From positions 876,001 through 940,000 of the forward strand of contig JAOWCC010000916.1 of NCBI GenBank assembly GCA_030867875.1: DNA of 64,000 bases, written 5' to 3'. Position 1 is the stretch's first letter, and every line of letters starts with the position of its first letter. Position numbers and translations under genes: made by a program. This document shows, piece by piece, positions 10,095 through 21,390 of this stretch. Below the pieces are notes generated by a model that worked only from the letters and a program-made list of their open reading frames with translations, was not told the DNA's origin and searched no databases. The stretch comes from Actinernus sp. WN-2022. Taxonomy: Eukaryota > Cnidaria > Anthozoa > Actiniaria > Actinernidae.

Positions 10095-11115
10095 ATGTCG
10101 GACAAGTCTCTCAAGCGTAAGATTGCTACTAAATCTTTGGAGGAGAAATACAAAGCTCTCAAAGATATTAAGAAAGGCGTAGCAAAGAAAGAGGTAGCAA
10201 AAAAGTATGGCGTTCCTTTAAACACTTTATCCACGTGGGCGAAGAGCAAAGAGAAGATTTCAGCTGCTTTCGAGAATGGTAAAAGTACACTGAAGCTGAA
10301 AGGCGCAAGTTTTGATAAAGCTATATACAGGTGGTTTATAAATGCAAGAGAGCGAAATGTTCCAGTTAGCGGTACGTTGCTTAAAGAGAAGGCAGTTCTA
10401 TTTGCGAAAGAGCTCCAGATTGAAGATTTTAAGGGTTCCGATGGCTGGCTTCACCGTTGAAAAAAAAGACACACTTGTCACGTTTAAGACTGTTGCTGGA
10501 GAAGGAAAGTCATGCACCCCTCAAATGACCGCATCTTGGGACGAGACAATTCTGCCAACAATTATTTCCAACTACAAGCTCGAAGACATTTTCAAAGCTG
10601 ACGAATTTGGCTTGTTTTATCAAGCTCTTCCCAACAAAACTTTGCATTTGAAGTCTGAGAAATGCGTGGGTGGTAAGCACAGCAAAATACGACTGACTGG
10701 TATGGCTGCTGCAAATGCAGTGGGCGAGAGGTTGCCCATGTTTGTTATTGGCAAATCTGCAAGACCACGGTGTTTCACTGGCGTTAGAGACATCCCCTGC
10801 CGATACCGATCGCAGAAGAAAAGTTGGATAGACAGTGCTCTACTTGAAGAGTGGATCAGAGAGCTTGATAGAAAGTTTGTGGGAGAAGGCAGGAAAATTT
10901 CACTTATTGTGGACAACTGCCCGGCCCACCCACACGTTGGAGGACTTAAAGCTACCCATTTAGTGTTCCAAACTTGTTTCAAACAAGATGAGGCCTTCAA
11001 TGCTTTTCGTCAGGCGCTCCGTGAAACGGAACAGGCGTTTTTGGCCCTCGAACTTGAACGAAATTTATCGGATCTCGAGGCAGAATCATCTGGTAAGTAT
11101 ATACAGTTGATATGA
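10095..11115 (+). pseudogene. Tigger-like transposase, broken and interrupted by a LINE
   Basis: The 5' part is type II: TGA at 10458-10460, the extra T and Arg212. The 3' part is type I (Ala314-Phe315), so the monomer looks like a recombinant. Its sequence is split at 11110 by a 5'-truncated LINE and resumes at 12122 with the intact-type AACTCGAA block. Confidence 0.85.
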
Positions 11116-12121
11116 TGCTGATATGATGTTGACTAAGATGCGTATTGAAGAATGTGTGACGGACATTGACGCCTGGATGTCTGCTAATAAGCTGATGCTG
11201 AATAAAGACAAAACTGAACTCTTAATTATTAGCTCGCGCTTCCGTCCTCGCCCGTTATTTGATTCTCTTAAAGTGGTTGATGAAGTTATTTCCCAATCTG
11301 ACTCTGTTAGGAATATTGGTGTCTTGCTTGATAACAAGCTTAATATGACTACACATGTCAGTGCTATTTGTAAAGTTTGTTTTTATCATATTCGAAATTT
11401 AGCTAAGATCAGGAAATATCTCTCCTATAGAGATATGGAGATTCTTATTAACGCTTTTATTACGTCCAAACTTGATCACTGCAATGCTCTCTTATATGGT
11501 TTGCCTAAATATCTGTTGCAGAAGATTCAGTATGTACAAAACTCGGCAGCCCGTCTTATCACGTGTACTCGCAAATATGACTCGATTACGCCTTGTTTAA
11601 TTCAGCTACACTGGTTACCTGTGGAAAAACGAGTAATATTTAAGATTCTATTGCTCACGTATAAATCCCTCAATGATTTGGCTCCTGTCTATCTTAGTCA
11701 ATTATTACACCGCTATGTTCCTACTAGACAGCTACGCTCTTCTTCTGCCAATAATTTAGTTATCCCTACCTATAAGTTAGAAACTTATGGCTGTCGTGCC
11801 TTTTCCGTAGCTAGCCCCATCCTGTGGAACAGTTTGCCCTATGATATTAAAACTTCTGGCACTATTTCTATTTTTAAATCTAAGCTTAAGACTTATCTTT
11901 TTAAATTAGCTTACAATTTATAAGTATTAATTCATTATTTTGTGTATCCGTTTTGTTAGACTTATTTTAGTATTATTGATTTTAATCACTATTAGCAGCT
12001 TTCTTAAACTTTTTTAATTTTTTATTATTGTTTATATATTTATAGATTCCCATGTAAAGCGCTTAGATCCGTATCTGTATTTGCGCTATATAAATAAAGT
12101 TATTATTAAATAAAGTTATTA
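11111..12121 (+). mobile_element. 5'-truncated LINE (CR1/L2/jockey-like) inside a monomer
   Basis: The insertion interrupts CAGTTGA|ATCCCG of one monomer and is flanked by TTGA (11107-11110 and 12122-12125), a short target duplication. It holds the end of a reverse transcriptase ORF, then a 3' tail with TGTAAAGCGCTTAGATC and GCGCTATATAAATAAAG, and terminates in two copies of an AAATAAAGTTATTATT unit. This tail style is typical of CR1/L2-group elements. Only one of about 20 monomers carries it, so it entered after the array formed. Confidence 0.85.
11123..11923 (+). CDS. LINE reverse transcriptase, C-terminal 266 residues
   Basis: The frame begins just after where the catalytic YADD box should be. 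Motifs visible: DAWMSANKLMLNKDKTELL at about residues 17-35 (RT block 6), IGVLLDNKLNMTTHV around 66-80, then the C-terminal region of jockey/CR1-type RTs with LDHCNALLYGLP and LHWLPVEKRV, ending with FKSKLKTYLFK. The palm is absent, so the product cannot be active. The frame is uninterrupted, which suggests a recent insertion. The start codon is the first in frame; the true start was lost with the 5' truncation. Confidence 0.85.
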   Translation: MMLTKMRIEECVTDIDAWMSANKLMLNKDKTELLIISSRFRPRPLFDSLKVVDEVISQSDSVRNIGVLLDNKLNMTTHVSAICKVCFYHIRNLAKIRKYLSYRDMEILINAFITSKLDHCNALLYGLPKYLLQKIQYVQNSAARLITCTRKYDSITPCLIQLHWLPVEKRVIFKILLLTYKSLNDLAPVYLSQLLHRYVPTRQLRSSSANNLVIPTYKLETYGCRAFSVASPILWNSLPYDIKTSGTISIFKSKLKTYLFKLAYNL

Positions 12122-12540
12122 TTGAATCCCGATAACTCGAACCGTCGGGAACTCGAAGCTCGCGCTAACTCGAACCAAAATTGATTTCCCCTGGATTTGC
12201 GTCATACATTTAACGTAATTTTATCCTCCGTAACTCGAACCCTCGATAACTCGAACCTCCCGCTAACTCGAAGCAATTTTTATTTCCCTTCAGGTCATTT
12301 TCTTTATAATTTTACCCTCGAGAACTCGAACCTCGTTTATCAAGACGTAACGAGACAAAACCTACTTCAGAACATTGAATTTATTTTGAAGCAGCATCTA
12401 TTCTTTGTATTAACTTCTCTAGTTTCTTGGTTTTACGTTACATAAAACGTGTCAGTTCAGTCCTGTGAGAATATTGTACGTGATAAGCGGTGCCAGCAGG
12501 AATCAAAGGGAAACAAAGGATCCATTCAACCCAGCTTTCA

Positions 12541-12935
12541 TCAAGCTTTGCCGCTTAGCTGTTTCTTTAAAATGTCAATAAATTTCTTCTGTCCCTTGAA
12601 ATGCAGCGTGCACGGCACTTGCATGCCTTCTCCATCGCCACGGTTAACTGCCTTGCCAGTTACAACCACAGTGCAGGAGTTCTGCTTATTGGCCCGCAAA
12701 AAGTAGAAAATAGTCTTTGCAAAACGGCCAGATTTGCCTTTCATTAAATGTCCAACAACTTCGCCAGAATGTAGCACACATACCGCATACTTGTCGACAC
12801 TATTGCTTGGTTCTGGTACAGCGTTTAGCTCCTCAAGAAGCTCCGGGACCAAACTTCTTGGTACACATGATATCCTTTGATAAAAGAATCCAGGTCGTAA
12901 AAGACGATATTTTCAGACGTTTGCACGGAAGCCAT
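12541..12935 (-). pseudogene. HIRAN-like ORF relic
   Basis: Lies 3' of the LINE insertion; the 103-codon segment is open and it has the GTTACAACC variant. Confidence 0.6.
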
Positions 12936-13166
12936 TAGGTAAACGTCAAGTTGCAGCTCCAAGCAGCTCTCAAATGCTATTTTAATACTGGACTGTGTAG
13001 TGTTTTACAGTCAAACCGGATGTTCCTTTGCCGGTCACTTTCACCCCTTGTAAAATTGTACAAAGACCCTTATGTTTTAGTTTGGCCATTGTTTTCGGTT
13101 ATTGAAGTGAAAACCCACATCATGCAGTACGCTTTCATTGAGGAATTTCAACAATAATGCTGGGTA

Positions 13167-14240
13167 ATGTCGGACAAGTCTCTCAAGCGTAAGATTGCTA
13201 CTAAATCTTTGGAGGAGAAATACAAAGCTCTCAAAGATATTAAGAAAGGCGTAGCAAAGAAAGAGGTAGCAAAAAAGTATGGCGTTCCTTTAAACACTTT
13301 ATCCACGTGGGCGAAGAGCAAAGAGAAGATTTCAGCTGCTTTCGAGAATGGTAAAAGTACACTGAAGCTGAAAGGCGCAAGTTTTGATAAAGCTATATAC
13401 AGGTGGTTTATAAATGCAAGAGAGCGAAATGTTCCAGTTAGCGGTACGTTGCTTAAAGAGAAGGCAGTCCTATTTGCGAAAGAGCTCCAGATTGAAGATT
13501 TTAAGGGTTCCGATGGCTGGCTTGACCGTTGGAAAAAAAGACACACTGTCACGTTTAAGACTGTTGCTGGAGAAGGAAAGTCATGCACCCCTCAAATGAC
13601 CGCATCTTGGGACGAGACAATTCTGCCAACAATTATTTCCAACTACAAGCTCGAAGACATTTTCAAAGCTGACGAATTTGGCTTGTTTTATCAAGCTCTT
13701 CCCAACAAAACTTTGCATTTGAAGTCTGAGAAATGCGTGGGTGGTAAGCACAGCAAAATACGACTGACTGGTATGGCTGCTGCAAATGCAGTGGGCGAGA
13801 AGTTGCCCATGTTTGTTATTGGCAAATCTGCAAGACCACGGTGTTTCACTGGCGTTAGAGACATCCCCTGCCGATACCGATCGCAGAAGAAAAGTTGGAT
13901 AGACAGTGCTCTACTTGAAGAGTGGATCAGAGAGCTTGATAGAAAGTTTGTGGGAGAAGGCAGGAAAATTTCACTTATTGTGGACAACTGCCCGGCCCAC
14001 CCACACGTTGGAGGACTTAAAGCTACCCATTTAGTGTTCCAAACTTGTTTCAAACAAGATGAGGCCTTCAATGCTTTTCGTCAGGCGCTCCGTGAAACGG
14101 AACAGGCGTTTTTGGCCCTCGAACTTGAACGAAATTTATCGGATCTCGAGGCAGAATCATCTGGTAAGTATATACAGTTGAATCCCGATAACTCGAACCG
14201 TCGGGAACTCGAAGCTCGCGCTAACTCGAACCAAAATTGA
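13167..14240 (+). CDS. Tigger-like transposase, complete ORF
   Basis: A 357-codon frame with Asp120 and Asp258, first of the first higher-order set. It has a silent T-to-C change in GCAGTCCTA near 13468. The preceding 5' leader still carries type II variants (CACCCCTTG, TTATTGAAG), so the crossover between monomer types lies within or just upstream of this copy. Confidence 0.85.
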   Translation: MSDKSLKRKIATKSLEEKYKALKDIKKGVAKKEVAKKYGVPLNTLSTWAKSKEKISAAFENGKSTLKLKGASFDKAIYRWFINARERNVPVSGTLLKEKAVLFAKELQIEDFKGSDGWLDRWKKRHTVTFKTVAGEGKSCTPQMTASWDETILPTIISNYKLEDIFKADEFGLFYQALPNKTLHLKSEKCVGGKHSKIRLTGMAAANAVGEKLPMFVIGKSARPRCFTGVRDIPCRYRSQKKSWIDSALLEEWIRELDRKFVGEGRKISLIVDNCPAHPHVGGLKATHLVFQTCFKQDEAFNAFRQALRETEQAFLALELERNLSDLEAESSGKYIQLNPDNSNRRELEARANSNQN

Positions 14241-14596
14241 TTTCCCCTGGATTTGCGTCATACATTTAACGTAATTTTATCCTCCGTAACTCGAACCCTC
14301 GATAACTCGAACCTCCCGCTAACTCGAAGCAATTTTTATTTCCCTTCAGGTCATTTTCTTTATAATTTTACCCTCGAGAACTCGAACCTCGTTTATCAAG
14401 ACGTAACGAGACAAAACCTACTTCAGAACATTGAATATATTTTGAAGCAGCATCTATTCTTTGTATTAACTTCTCTAGTTTCTTGGTTTTACGTTACATA
14501 AAACGTGTCAGTTCAGTCCTGTGAGAATATTGTACGTGATAAGCGGTGCCAGCAGGAATCAAAGGGAAACAAAGGATCCATTCAACCCAGCTTTCA

Positions 14597-14991
14597 TCAA
14601 GCTTTGCCGCTTAGCTGTTTCTTTAAAATGTCAATACATTTCTTCTGTCCCTTGAAATGCAGCGTGCACGGCACTTGCATGCCTTCTCCATCGCCACGGT
14701 TAACTGCCTTGCCAGTTACCACCACAGTGCAGGAGTTCTGCTTATTGGCCCGCAAAAAGTAGAAAATAGTCTTTGCAAAACGGCCAGATTTGCCTTTCAT
14801 TAAATGTCCAACAACTTCGCCAGAATGTAGCACACATACCGCATACTTGTCGACACTATTGCTTGGTTCTGGTACAGCGTTTAGCTCCTCAAGAAGCTCC
14901 GGGACCAAACTTCTTGGTACACATGATATCCTTTGATAAAAGAATCCAGGTCGTAAAAGACGATATTTTCAGACGTTTGCACGGAAGCCAT
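14597..14991 (-). pseudogene. HIRAN-like ORF relic
   Basis: Phe91 is Cys (ATACATTTC), a higher-order repeat marker shared with 22821. Confidence 0.6.
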
Positions 14992-15222
14992 TAGGTAAAC
15001 GTCAAGTTGCAGCTCCAAGCAGCTCTCAAATGCTATTTTAATACTGGACTGTGTAGTGTTTTACAGTCAAACCGGATGTTCCTTTGCCGGTCACTTTCAC
15101 ACCTTGTAAAATTGTACAAAGACCCTTATGTTTTAGTTTGGCCATTGTTTCCGGTTATTGCAGTGAAAACCCACATCATGCAGTACGCTTTCATTGAGGA
15201 ATTTCAACAATAATGCTGGGTA

Positions 15223-16296
15223 ATGTCGGACAAGTCTCTCAAGCGTAAGATTGCTACTAAATCTTTGGAGGAGAAATACAAAGCTCTCAAAGATATTAAG
15301 AAAGGCGTAGCAAAGAAAGAGGTAGCAAAAAAGTATGGCGTTCCTTTAAACACTTTATCCACGTGGGCGAAGAGCAAAGAGAAGATTTCAGCTGCTTTCG
15401 AGAATGGTAAAAGTACACTGAAGCTGAAAGGCGCAAGTTTTGATAAAGCTATATACAGGTGGTTTATAAATGCAAGAGAGCGAAATGTTCCAGTTAGCGG
15501 TACGTTGCTTAAAGAGAAGGCAGTTCTATTTGCGAAAGAGCTCCAGATTGAAGATTTTAAGGGTTCCGATGGCTGGCTTGACCGTTGGAAAAAAAGACAC
15601 ACTGTCACGTTTAAGACTGTTGCTGGAGAAGGAAAGTCATGCACCCCTCAAATGACCGCATCTTGGGACGAGACAATTCTGCCAACAATTATTTCCAACT
15701 ACAAGCTAGAAGACATTTTCAAAGCTGACGAATTTGGCTTGTTTTATCAAGCTCTTCCCAACAAAACTTTGCATTTGAAGTCTGAGAAATGCGTGGGTGG
15801 TAAGCACAGCAAAATACGACTGACTGGTATGGCTGCTGCAAATGCAGTGGGCGAGAAGTTGCCCATGTTTGTTATTGGCAAATCTGCAAGACCACGGTGT
15901 TTCACTGGCGTTAGAGACATCCCCTGCCGATACCGATCGCAGAAGAAAAGTTGGATAGACAGTGCTCTACTTGAAGAGTGGATCAGAGAGCTTGATAGAA
16001 AGTTTGTGGGAGAAGGCAGGAAAATTTCACTTATTGTGGACAACTGCCCGGCCCACCCACACGTTGGAGGACTTAAAGCTACCCATTTAGTGTTCCAAAC
16101 TTGTTTCAAACAAGATGAGGCCTTCAATGCTTTTCGTCAGGCGCTCCGTGAAACGGAACAGGCGTTTTTGGCCCTCGAACTTGAACGAAATTTATCGGAT
16201 CTCGAGGCAGAATCATCTGGTAAGTATATACAGTTGAATCCCGATAACTCGAACCGTCGGGAACTCGAAGCTCGCGCTAACTCGAACCAAAATTGA
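15223..16296 (+). CDS. Tigger-like transposase, complete ORF
   Basis: Second of the higher-order set. It has the AAGCTAGAAG variant at about 15704 where the previous copy has AAGCTCGAAG, and GAATTTATT downstream. The same combination recurs at 23447. Confidence 0.85.
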   Translation: MSDKSLKRKIATKSLEEKYKALKDIKKGVAKKEVAKKYGVPLNTLSTWAKSKEKISAAFENGKSTLKLKGASFDKAIYRWFINARERNVPVSGTLLKEKAVLFAKELQIEDFKGSDGWLDRWKKRHTVTFKTVAGEGKSCTPQMTASWDETILPTIISNYKLEDIFKADEFGLFYQALPNKTLHLKSEKCVGGKHSKIRLTGMAAANAVGEKLPMFVIGKSARPRCFTGVRDIPCRYRSQKKSWIDSALLEEWIRELDRKFVGEGRKISLIVDNCPAHPHVGGLKATHLVFQTCFKQDEAFNAFRQALRETEQAFLALELERNLSDLEAESSGKYIQLNPDNSNRRELEARANSNQN

Positions 16297-16652
16297 TTTC
16301 CCCTGGATTTGCGTCATACATTTAACGTAATTTTATCCTCCGTAACTCGAACCCTCGATAACTCGAACCTCCCGCTAACTCGAAGCAATTTTTATTTCCC
16401 TTCAGGTCATTTTCTTTATAATTTTACCCTCGAGAACTCGAACCTCGTTTATCAAGACGTAACGAGACAAAACCTACTTCAGAACATTGAATTTATTTTG
16501 AAGCAGCATCTATTCTTTGTATTAACTTCTCTAGTTTCTTGGTTTTACGTTACATAAAACGTGTCAGTTCAGTCCTGTGAGAATATTGTACGTGATAAGC
16601 GGTGCCAGCAGGAATCAAAGGGAAACAAAGGATCCATTCAACCCAGCTTTCA

Positions 16653-17047
16653 TCAAGCTTTGCCGCTTAGCTGTTTCTTTAAAATGTCAATAAATTTCTT
16701 CTGTCCCTTGAAATGCAGCGTGCACGGCACTTGCATGCCTTCTCCATCGCCACGGTTAACTGCCTTGCCAGTTACCACCACAGTGCAGGAGTTCTGCTTA
16801 TTGGCCCGCAAAAAGTAGAAAATAGTCTTTGCAAAACGGCCAGATTTGCCTTTCATTAAATGTCCAACAACTTCGCCAGAATGTAGCACACATACCGCAT
16901 ACTTGTCGACACTATTGCTTGGTTCTGGTACAGCGTTTAGCTCCTCAAGAAGCTCCGGGACCAAACTTCTTGGTACACATGATATCCTTTGATAAAAGAA
17001 TCCAGGTCGTAAAAGACGATATTTTCAGACGTTTGCACGGAAGCCAT
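16653..17047 (-). pseudogene. HIRAN-like ORF relic
   Basis: Consensus form with the shared frame break. Confidence 0.6.
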
Positions 17048-17278
17048 TAGGTAAACGTCAAGTTGCAGCTCCAAGCAGCTCTCAAATGCTATTTTAATAC
17101 TGGACTGTGTAGTGTTTTACAGTCAAACCGGATGTTCCTTTGCCGGTCACTTTCACACCTTGTAAAATTGTACAAAGACCCTTATGTTTTAGTTTGGCCA
17201 TTGTTTCCGGTTATTGCAGTGAAAACCCACATCATGCAGTACGCTTTCATTGAGGAATTTCAACAATAATGCTGGGTA

Positions 17279-18352
17279 ATGTCGGACAAGTCTCTCAAGC
17301 GTAAGATTGCTACTAAATCTTTGGAGGAGAAATACAAAGCTCTCAAAGATATTAAGAAAGGCGTAGCAAAGAAAGAGGTAGCAAAAAAGTATGGCGTTCC
17401 TTTAAACACTTTATCCACGTGGGCGAAGAGCAAAGAGAAGATTTCAGCTGCTTTCGAGAATGGTAAAAGTACACTGAAGCTGAAAGGCGCAAGTTTTGAT
17501 AAAGCTATATACAGGTGGTTTATAAATGCAAGAGAGCGAAATGTTCCAGTTAGCGGTACGTTGCTTAAAGAGAAGGCAGTTCTATTTGCGAAAAAGCTCC
17601 AGATTGAAGATTTTAAGGGTTCCGATGGCTGGCTTGACCGTTGGAAAAAAAGACACACTGTCACGTTTAAGACTGTTGCTGGAGAAGGAAAGTCATGCAC
17701 CCCTCAAATGACCGCATCTTGGGACGAGACAATTCTGCCAACAATTATTTCCAACTACAAGCTAGAAGACATTTTCAAAGCTGACGAATTTGGCTTGTTT
17801 TATCAAGCTCTTCCCAACAAAACTTTGCATTTGAAGTCTGAGAAATGCGTGGGTGGTAAGCACAGCAAAATACGACTGACTGGTATGGCTGCTGCAAATG
17901 CAGTGGGCGAGAAGTTGCCCATGTTTGTTATTGGCAAATCTGCAAGACCACGGTGTTTCACTGGCGTTAGAGACATCCCCTGCCGATACCGATCGCAGAA
18001 GAAAAGTTGGATAGACAGTGCTCTACTTGAAGAGTGGATCAGAGAGCTTGATAGAAAGTTTGTGGGAGAAGGCAGGAAAATTTCACTTATTGTGGACAAC
18101 TGCCCGGCCCACCCACACGTTGGAGGACTTAAAGCTACCCATTTAGTGTTCCAAACTTGTTTCAAACAAGATGAGGCCTTCAATGCTTTTCGTCAGGCGC
18201 TCCGTGAAACGGAACAGGCGTTTTTGGCCCTCGAACTTGAACGAAATTTATCGGATCTCGAGGCAGAATCATCTGGTAAGTATATACAGTTGAATCCCGA
18301 TAACTCGAACCGTCGGGAACTCGAAGCTCGCGCTAACTCGAACCAAAATTGA
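17279..18352 (+). CDS. Tigger-like transposase, complete ORF (Lys106)
   Basis: Third of the set. Glu106 is changed to Lys (GCGAAAAAGCTC near 17590) in the second DNA-binding region, a variant found elsewhere only in the copy at 25503. Confidence 0.85.
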   Translation: MSDKSLKRKIATKSLEEKYKALKDIKKGVAKKEVAKKYGVPLNTLSTWAKSKEKISAAFENGKSTLKLKGASFDKAIYRWFINARERNVPVSGTLLKEKAVLFAKKLQIEDFKGSDGWLDRWKKRHTVTFKTVAGEGKSCTPQMTASWDETILPTIISNYKLEDIFKADEFGLFYQALPNKTLHLKSEKCVGGKHSKIRLTGMAAANAVGEKLPMFVIGKSARPRCFTGVRDIPCRYRSQKKSWIDSALLEEWIRELDRKFVGEGRKISLIVDNCPAHPHVGGLKATHLVFQTCFKQDEAFNAFRQALRETEQAFLALELERNLSDLEAESSGKYIQLNPDNSNRRELEARANSNQN

Positions 18353-18708
18353 TTTCCCCTGGATTTGCGTCATACATTTAACGTAATTTTATCCTCCGTA
18401 ACTCGAACCCTCGATAACTCGAACCTCCCGCTAACTCGAAGCAATTTTTATTTCCCTTCAGGTCATTTTCTTTATAATTTTACCCTCGAGAACTCGAACC
18501 TCGTTTATCAAGACGTAACGAGACAAAACCTACTTCAGAACATTGAATATATTTTGAAGCAGCATCTATTCTTTGTATTAACTTCTCTAGTTTCTTGGTT
18601 TTACGTTACATAAAACGTGTCAGTTCAGTCCTGTGAGAATATTGTACGTGATAAGCGGTGCCAGCAGGAATCAAAGGGAAACAAAGGATCCATTCAACCC
18701 AGCTTTCA

Positions 18709-19103
18709 TCAAGCTTTGCCGCTTAGCTGTTTCTTTAAAATGTCAATAAATTTCTTCTGTCCCTTGAAATGCAGCGTGCACGGCACTTGCATGCCTTCTC
18801 CATCGCCACGGTTAACTGCCTTGCCAGTTACCACCACAGTGCAGGAGTTCTGCTTATTGGCCCGCAAAAAGTAGAAAATAGTCTTTGCAAAACGGCCAGA
18901 TTTGCCTTTCATTAAATGTCCAACAACTTCGCCAGAATGTAGCACACATACCGCATACTTGTCGACACTATTGCTTGGTTCTGGTACAGCGTTTAGCTCC
19001 TCAAGAAGCTCCGGGACCAAACTTCTTGGTACACATGATATCCTTTGATAAAAGAATCCAGGTCGTAAAAGACGATATTTTCAGACGTTTGCACGGAAGC
19101 CAT
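18709..19103 (-). pseudogene. HIRAN-like ORF relic
   Basis: Consensus form. Confidence 0.6.
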
Positions 19104-19334
19104 TAGGTAAACGTCAAGTTGCAGCTCCAAGCAGCTCTCAAATGCTATTTTAATACTGGACTGTGTAGTGTTTTACAGTCAAACCGGATGTTCCTTTGCC
19201 GGTCACTTTCACACCTTGTAAAATTGTACAAAGACCCTTATGTTTTAGTTTGGCCATTGTTTCCGGTTATTGCAGTGAAAACCCACATCATGCAGTACGC
19301 TTTCATTGAGGAATTTCAACAATAATGCTGGGTA

Positions 19335-20408
19335 ATGTCGGACAAGTCTCTCAAGCGTAAGATTGCTACTAAATCTTTGGAGGAGAAATACAAAGCTCTC
19401 AAAGATATTAAGAAAGGCGTAGCAAAGAAAGAGGTAGCAAAAAAGTATGGCGTTCCTTTAAACACTTTATCCACGTGGGCGAAGAGCAAAGAGAAGATTT
19501 CAGCTGCTTTCGAGAATGGTAAAAGTACACTGAAGCTGAAAGGCGCAAGTTTTGATAAAGCTATATACAGGTGGTTTATAAATGCAAGAGAGCGAAATGT
19601 TCCAGTTAGCGGTACGTTGCTTAAAGAGAAGGCAGTTCTATTTGCGAAAGAGCTCCAGATTGAAGATTTTAAGGGTTCCGATGGCTGGCTTGACCGTTGG
19701 AAAAAAAGACACACTGTCACGTTTAAGACTGTTGCTGGAGAAGGAAAGTCATGCACCCCTCAAATGACCGCATCTTGGGACGAGACAATTCTGCCAACAA
19801 TTATTTCCAACTACAAGCTAGAAGACATTTTCAAAGCTGACGAATTTGGCTTGTTTTATCAAGCTCTTCCCAACAAAACTTTGCATTTGAAGTCTGAGAA
19901 ATGCGTGGGTGGTAAGCACAGCAAAATACGACTGACTGGTATGGCTGCTGCAAATGCAGTGGGCGAGAAGTTGCCCATGTTTGTTATTGGCAAATCTGCA
20001 AGACCACGGTGTTTCACTGGCGTTAGAGACATCCCCTGCCGATACCGATCGCAGAAGAAAAGTTGGATAGACAGTGCTCTACTTGAAGAGTGGATCAGAG
20101 AGCTTGGTAGAAAGTTTGTGGGAGAAGGCAGGAAAATTTCACTTATTGTGGACAACTGCCCGGCCCACCCACACGTTGGAGGACTTAAAGCTACCCATTT
20201 AGTGTTCCAAACTTGTTTCAAACAAGATGAGGCCTTCAATGCTTTTCGTCAGGCGCTCCGTGAAACGGAACAGGCGTTTTTGGCCCTCGAACTTGAACGA
20301 AATTTATCGGATCTCGAGGCAGAATCATCTGGTAAGTATATACAGTTGAATCCCGATAACTCGAACCGTCGGGAACTCGAAGCTCGCGCTAACTCGAACC
20401 AAAATTGA
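19335..20408 (+). CDS. Tigger-like transposase, complete ORF (Gly258)
   Basis: Fourth of the set. Asp258 is Gly (CTTGGTAGA near 20103), as in the copies at 1870, 27559 and 33727. Confidence 0.85.
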   Translation: MSDKSLKRKIATKSLEEKYKALKDIKKGVAKKEVAKKYGVPLNTLSTWAKSKEKISAAFENGKSTLKLKGASFDKAIYRWFINARERNVPVSGTLLKEKAVLFAKELQIEDFKGSDGWLDRWKKRHTVTFKTVAGEGKSCTPQMTASWDETILPTIISNYKLEDIFKADEFGLFYQALPNKTLHLKSEKCVGGKHSKIRLTGMAAANAVGEKLPMFVIGKSARPRCFTGVRDIPCRYRSQKKSWIDSALLEEWIRELGRKFVGEGRKISLIVDNCPAHPHVGGLKATHLVFQTCFKQDEAFNAFRQALRETEQAFLALELERNLSDLEAESSGKYIQLNPDNSNRRELEARANSNQN

Positions 20409-20764
20409 TTTCCCCTGGATTTGCGTCATACATTTAACGTAATTTTATCCTCCGTAACTCGAACCCTCGATAACTCGAACCTCCCGCTAACTCGAAGCAA
20501 TTTTTATTTCCCTTCAGGTCATTTTCTTTATAATTTTACCCTCGAGAACTCGAACCTCGTTTATCAAGACGTAACGAGACAAAACCTACTTCAGAACATT
20601 GAATTTATTTTGAAGCAGCATCTATTCTTTGTATTAACTTCTCTAGTTTCTTGGTTTTACGTTACATAAAACGTGTCAGTTCAGTCCTGTGAGAATATTG
20701 TACGTGATAAGCGGTGCCAGCAGGAATCAAAGGGAAACAAAGGATCCATTCAACCCAGCTTTCA

Positions 20765-21159
20765 TCAAGCTTTGCCGCTTAGCTGTTTCTTTAAAATGTC
20801 AATAAATTTCTTCTGTCCCTTGAAATGCAGCGTGCACGGCACTTGCATGCCTTCTCCATCGCCACGGTTAACTGCCTTGCCAGTTACCACCACAGTGCAG
20901 GAGTTCTGCTTATTGGCCCGCAAAAAGTAGAAAATAGTCTTTGCAAAACGGCCAGATTTGCCTTTCATTAAATGTCCAACAACTTCGCCAGAATGTAGCA
21001 CACATACCGCATACTTGTCGACACTATTGCTTGGTTCTGGTACAGCGTTTAGCTCCTCAAGAAGCTCCGGGACCAAACTTCTTGGTACACATGATATCCT
21101 TTGATAAAAGAATCCAGGTCGTAAAAGACGATATTTTCAGACGTTTGCACGGAAGCCAT
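20765..21159 (-). pseudogene. HIRAN-like ORF relic
   Basis: Consensus form. Confidence 0.6.
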
Positions 21160-21390
21160 TAGGTAAACGTCAAGTTGCAGCTCCAAGCAGCTCTCAAATG
21201 CTATTTTAATACTGGACTGTGTAGTGTTTTACAGTCAAACCGGATGTTCCTTTGCCGGTCACTTTCACACCTTGTAAAATTGTACAAAGACCCTTATGTT
21301 TTAGTTTGGCCATTGTTTCCGGTTATTGCAGTGAAAACCCACATCATGCAGTACGCTTTCATTGAGGAATTTCAACAATAATGCTGGGTA

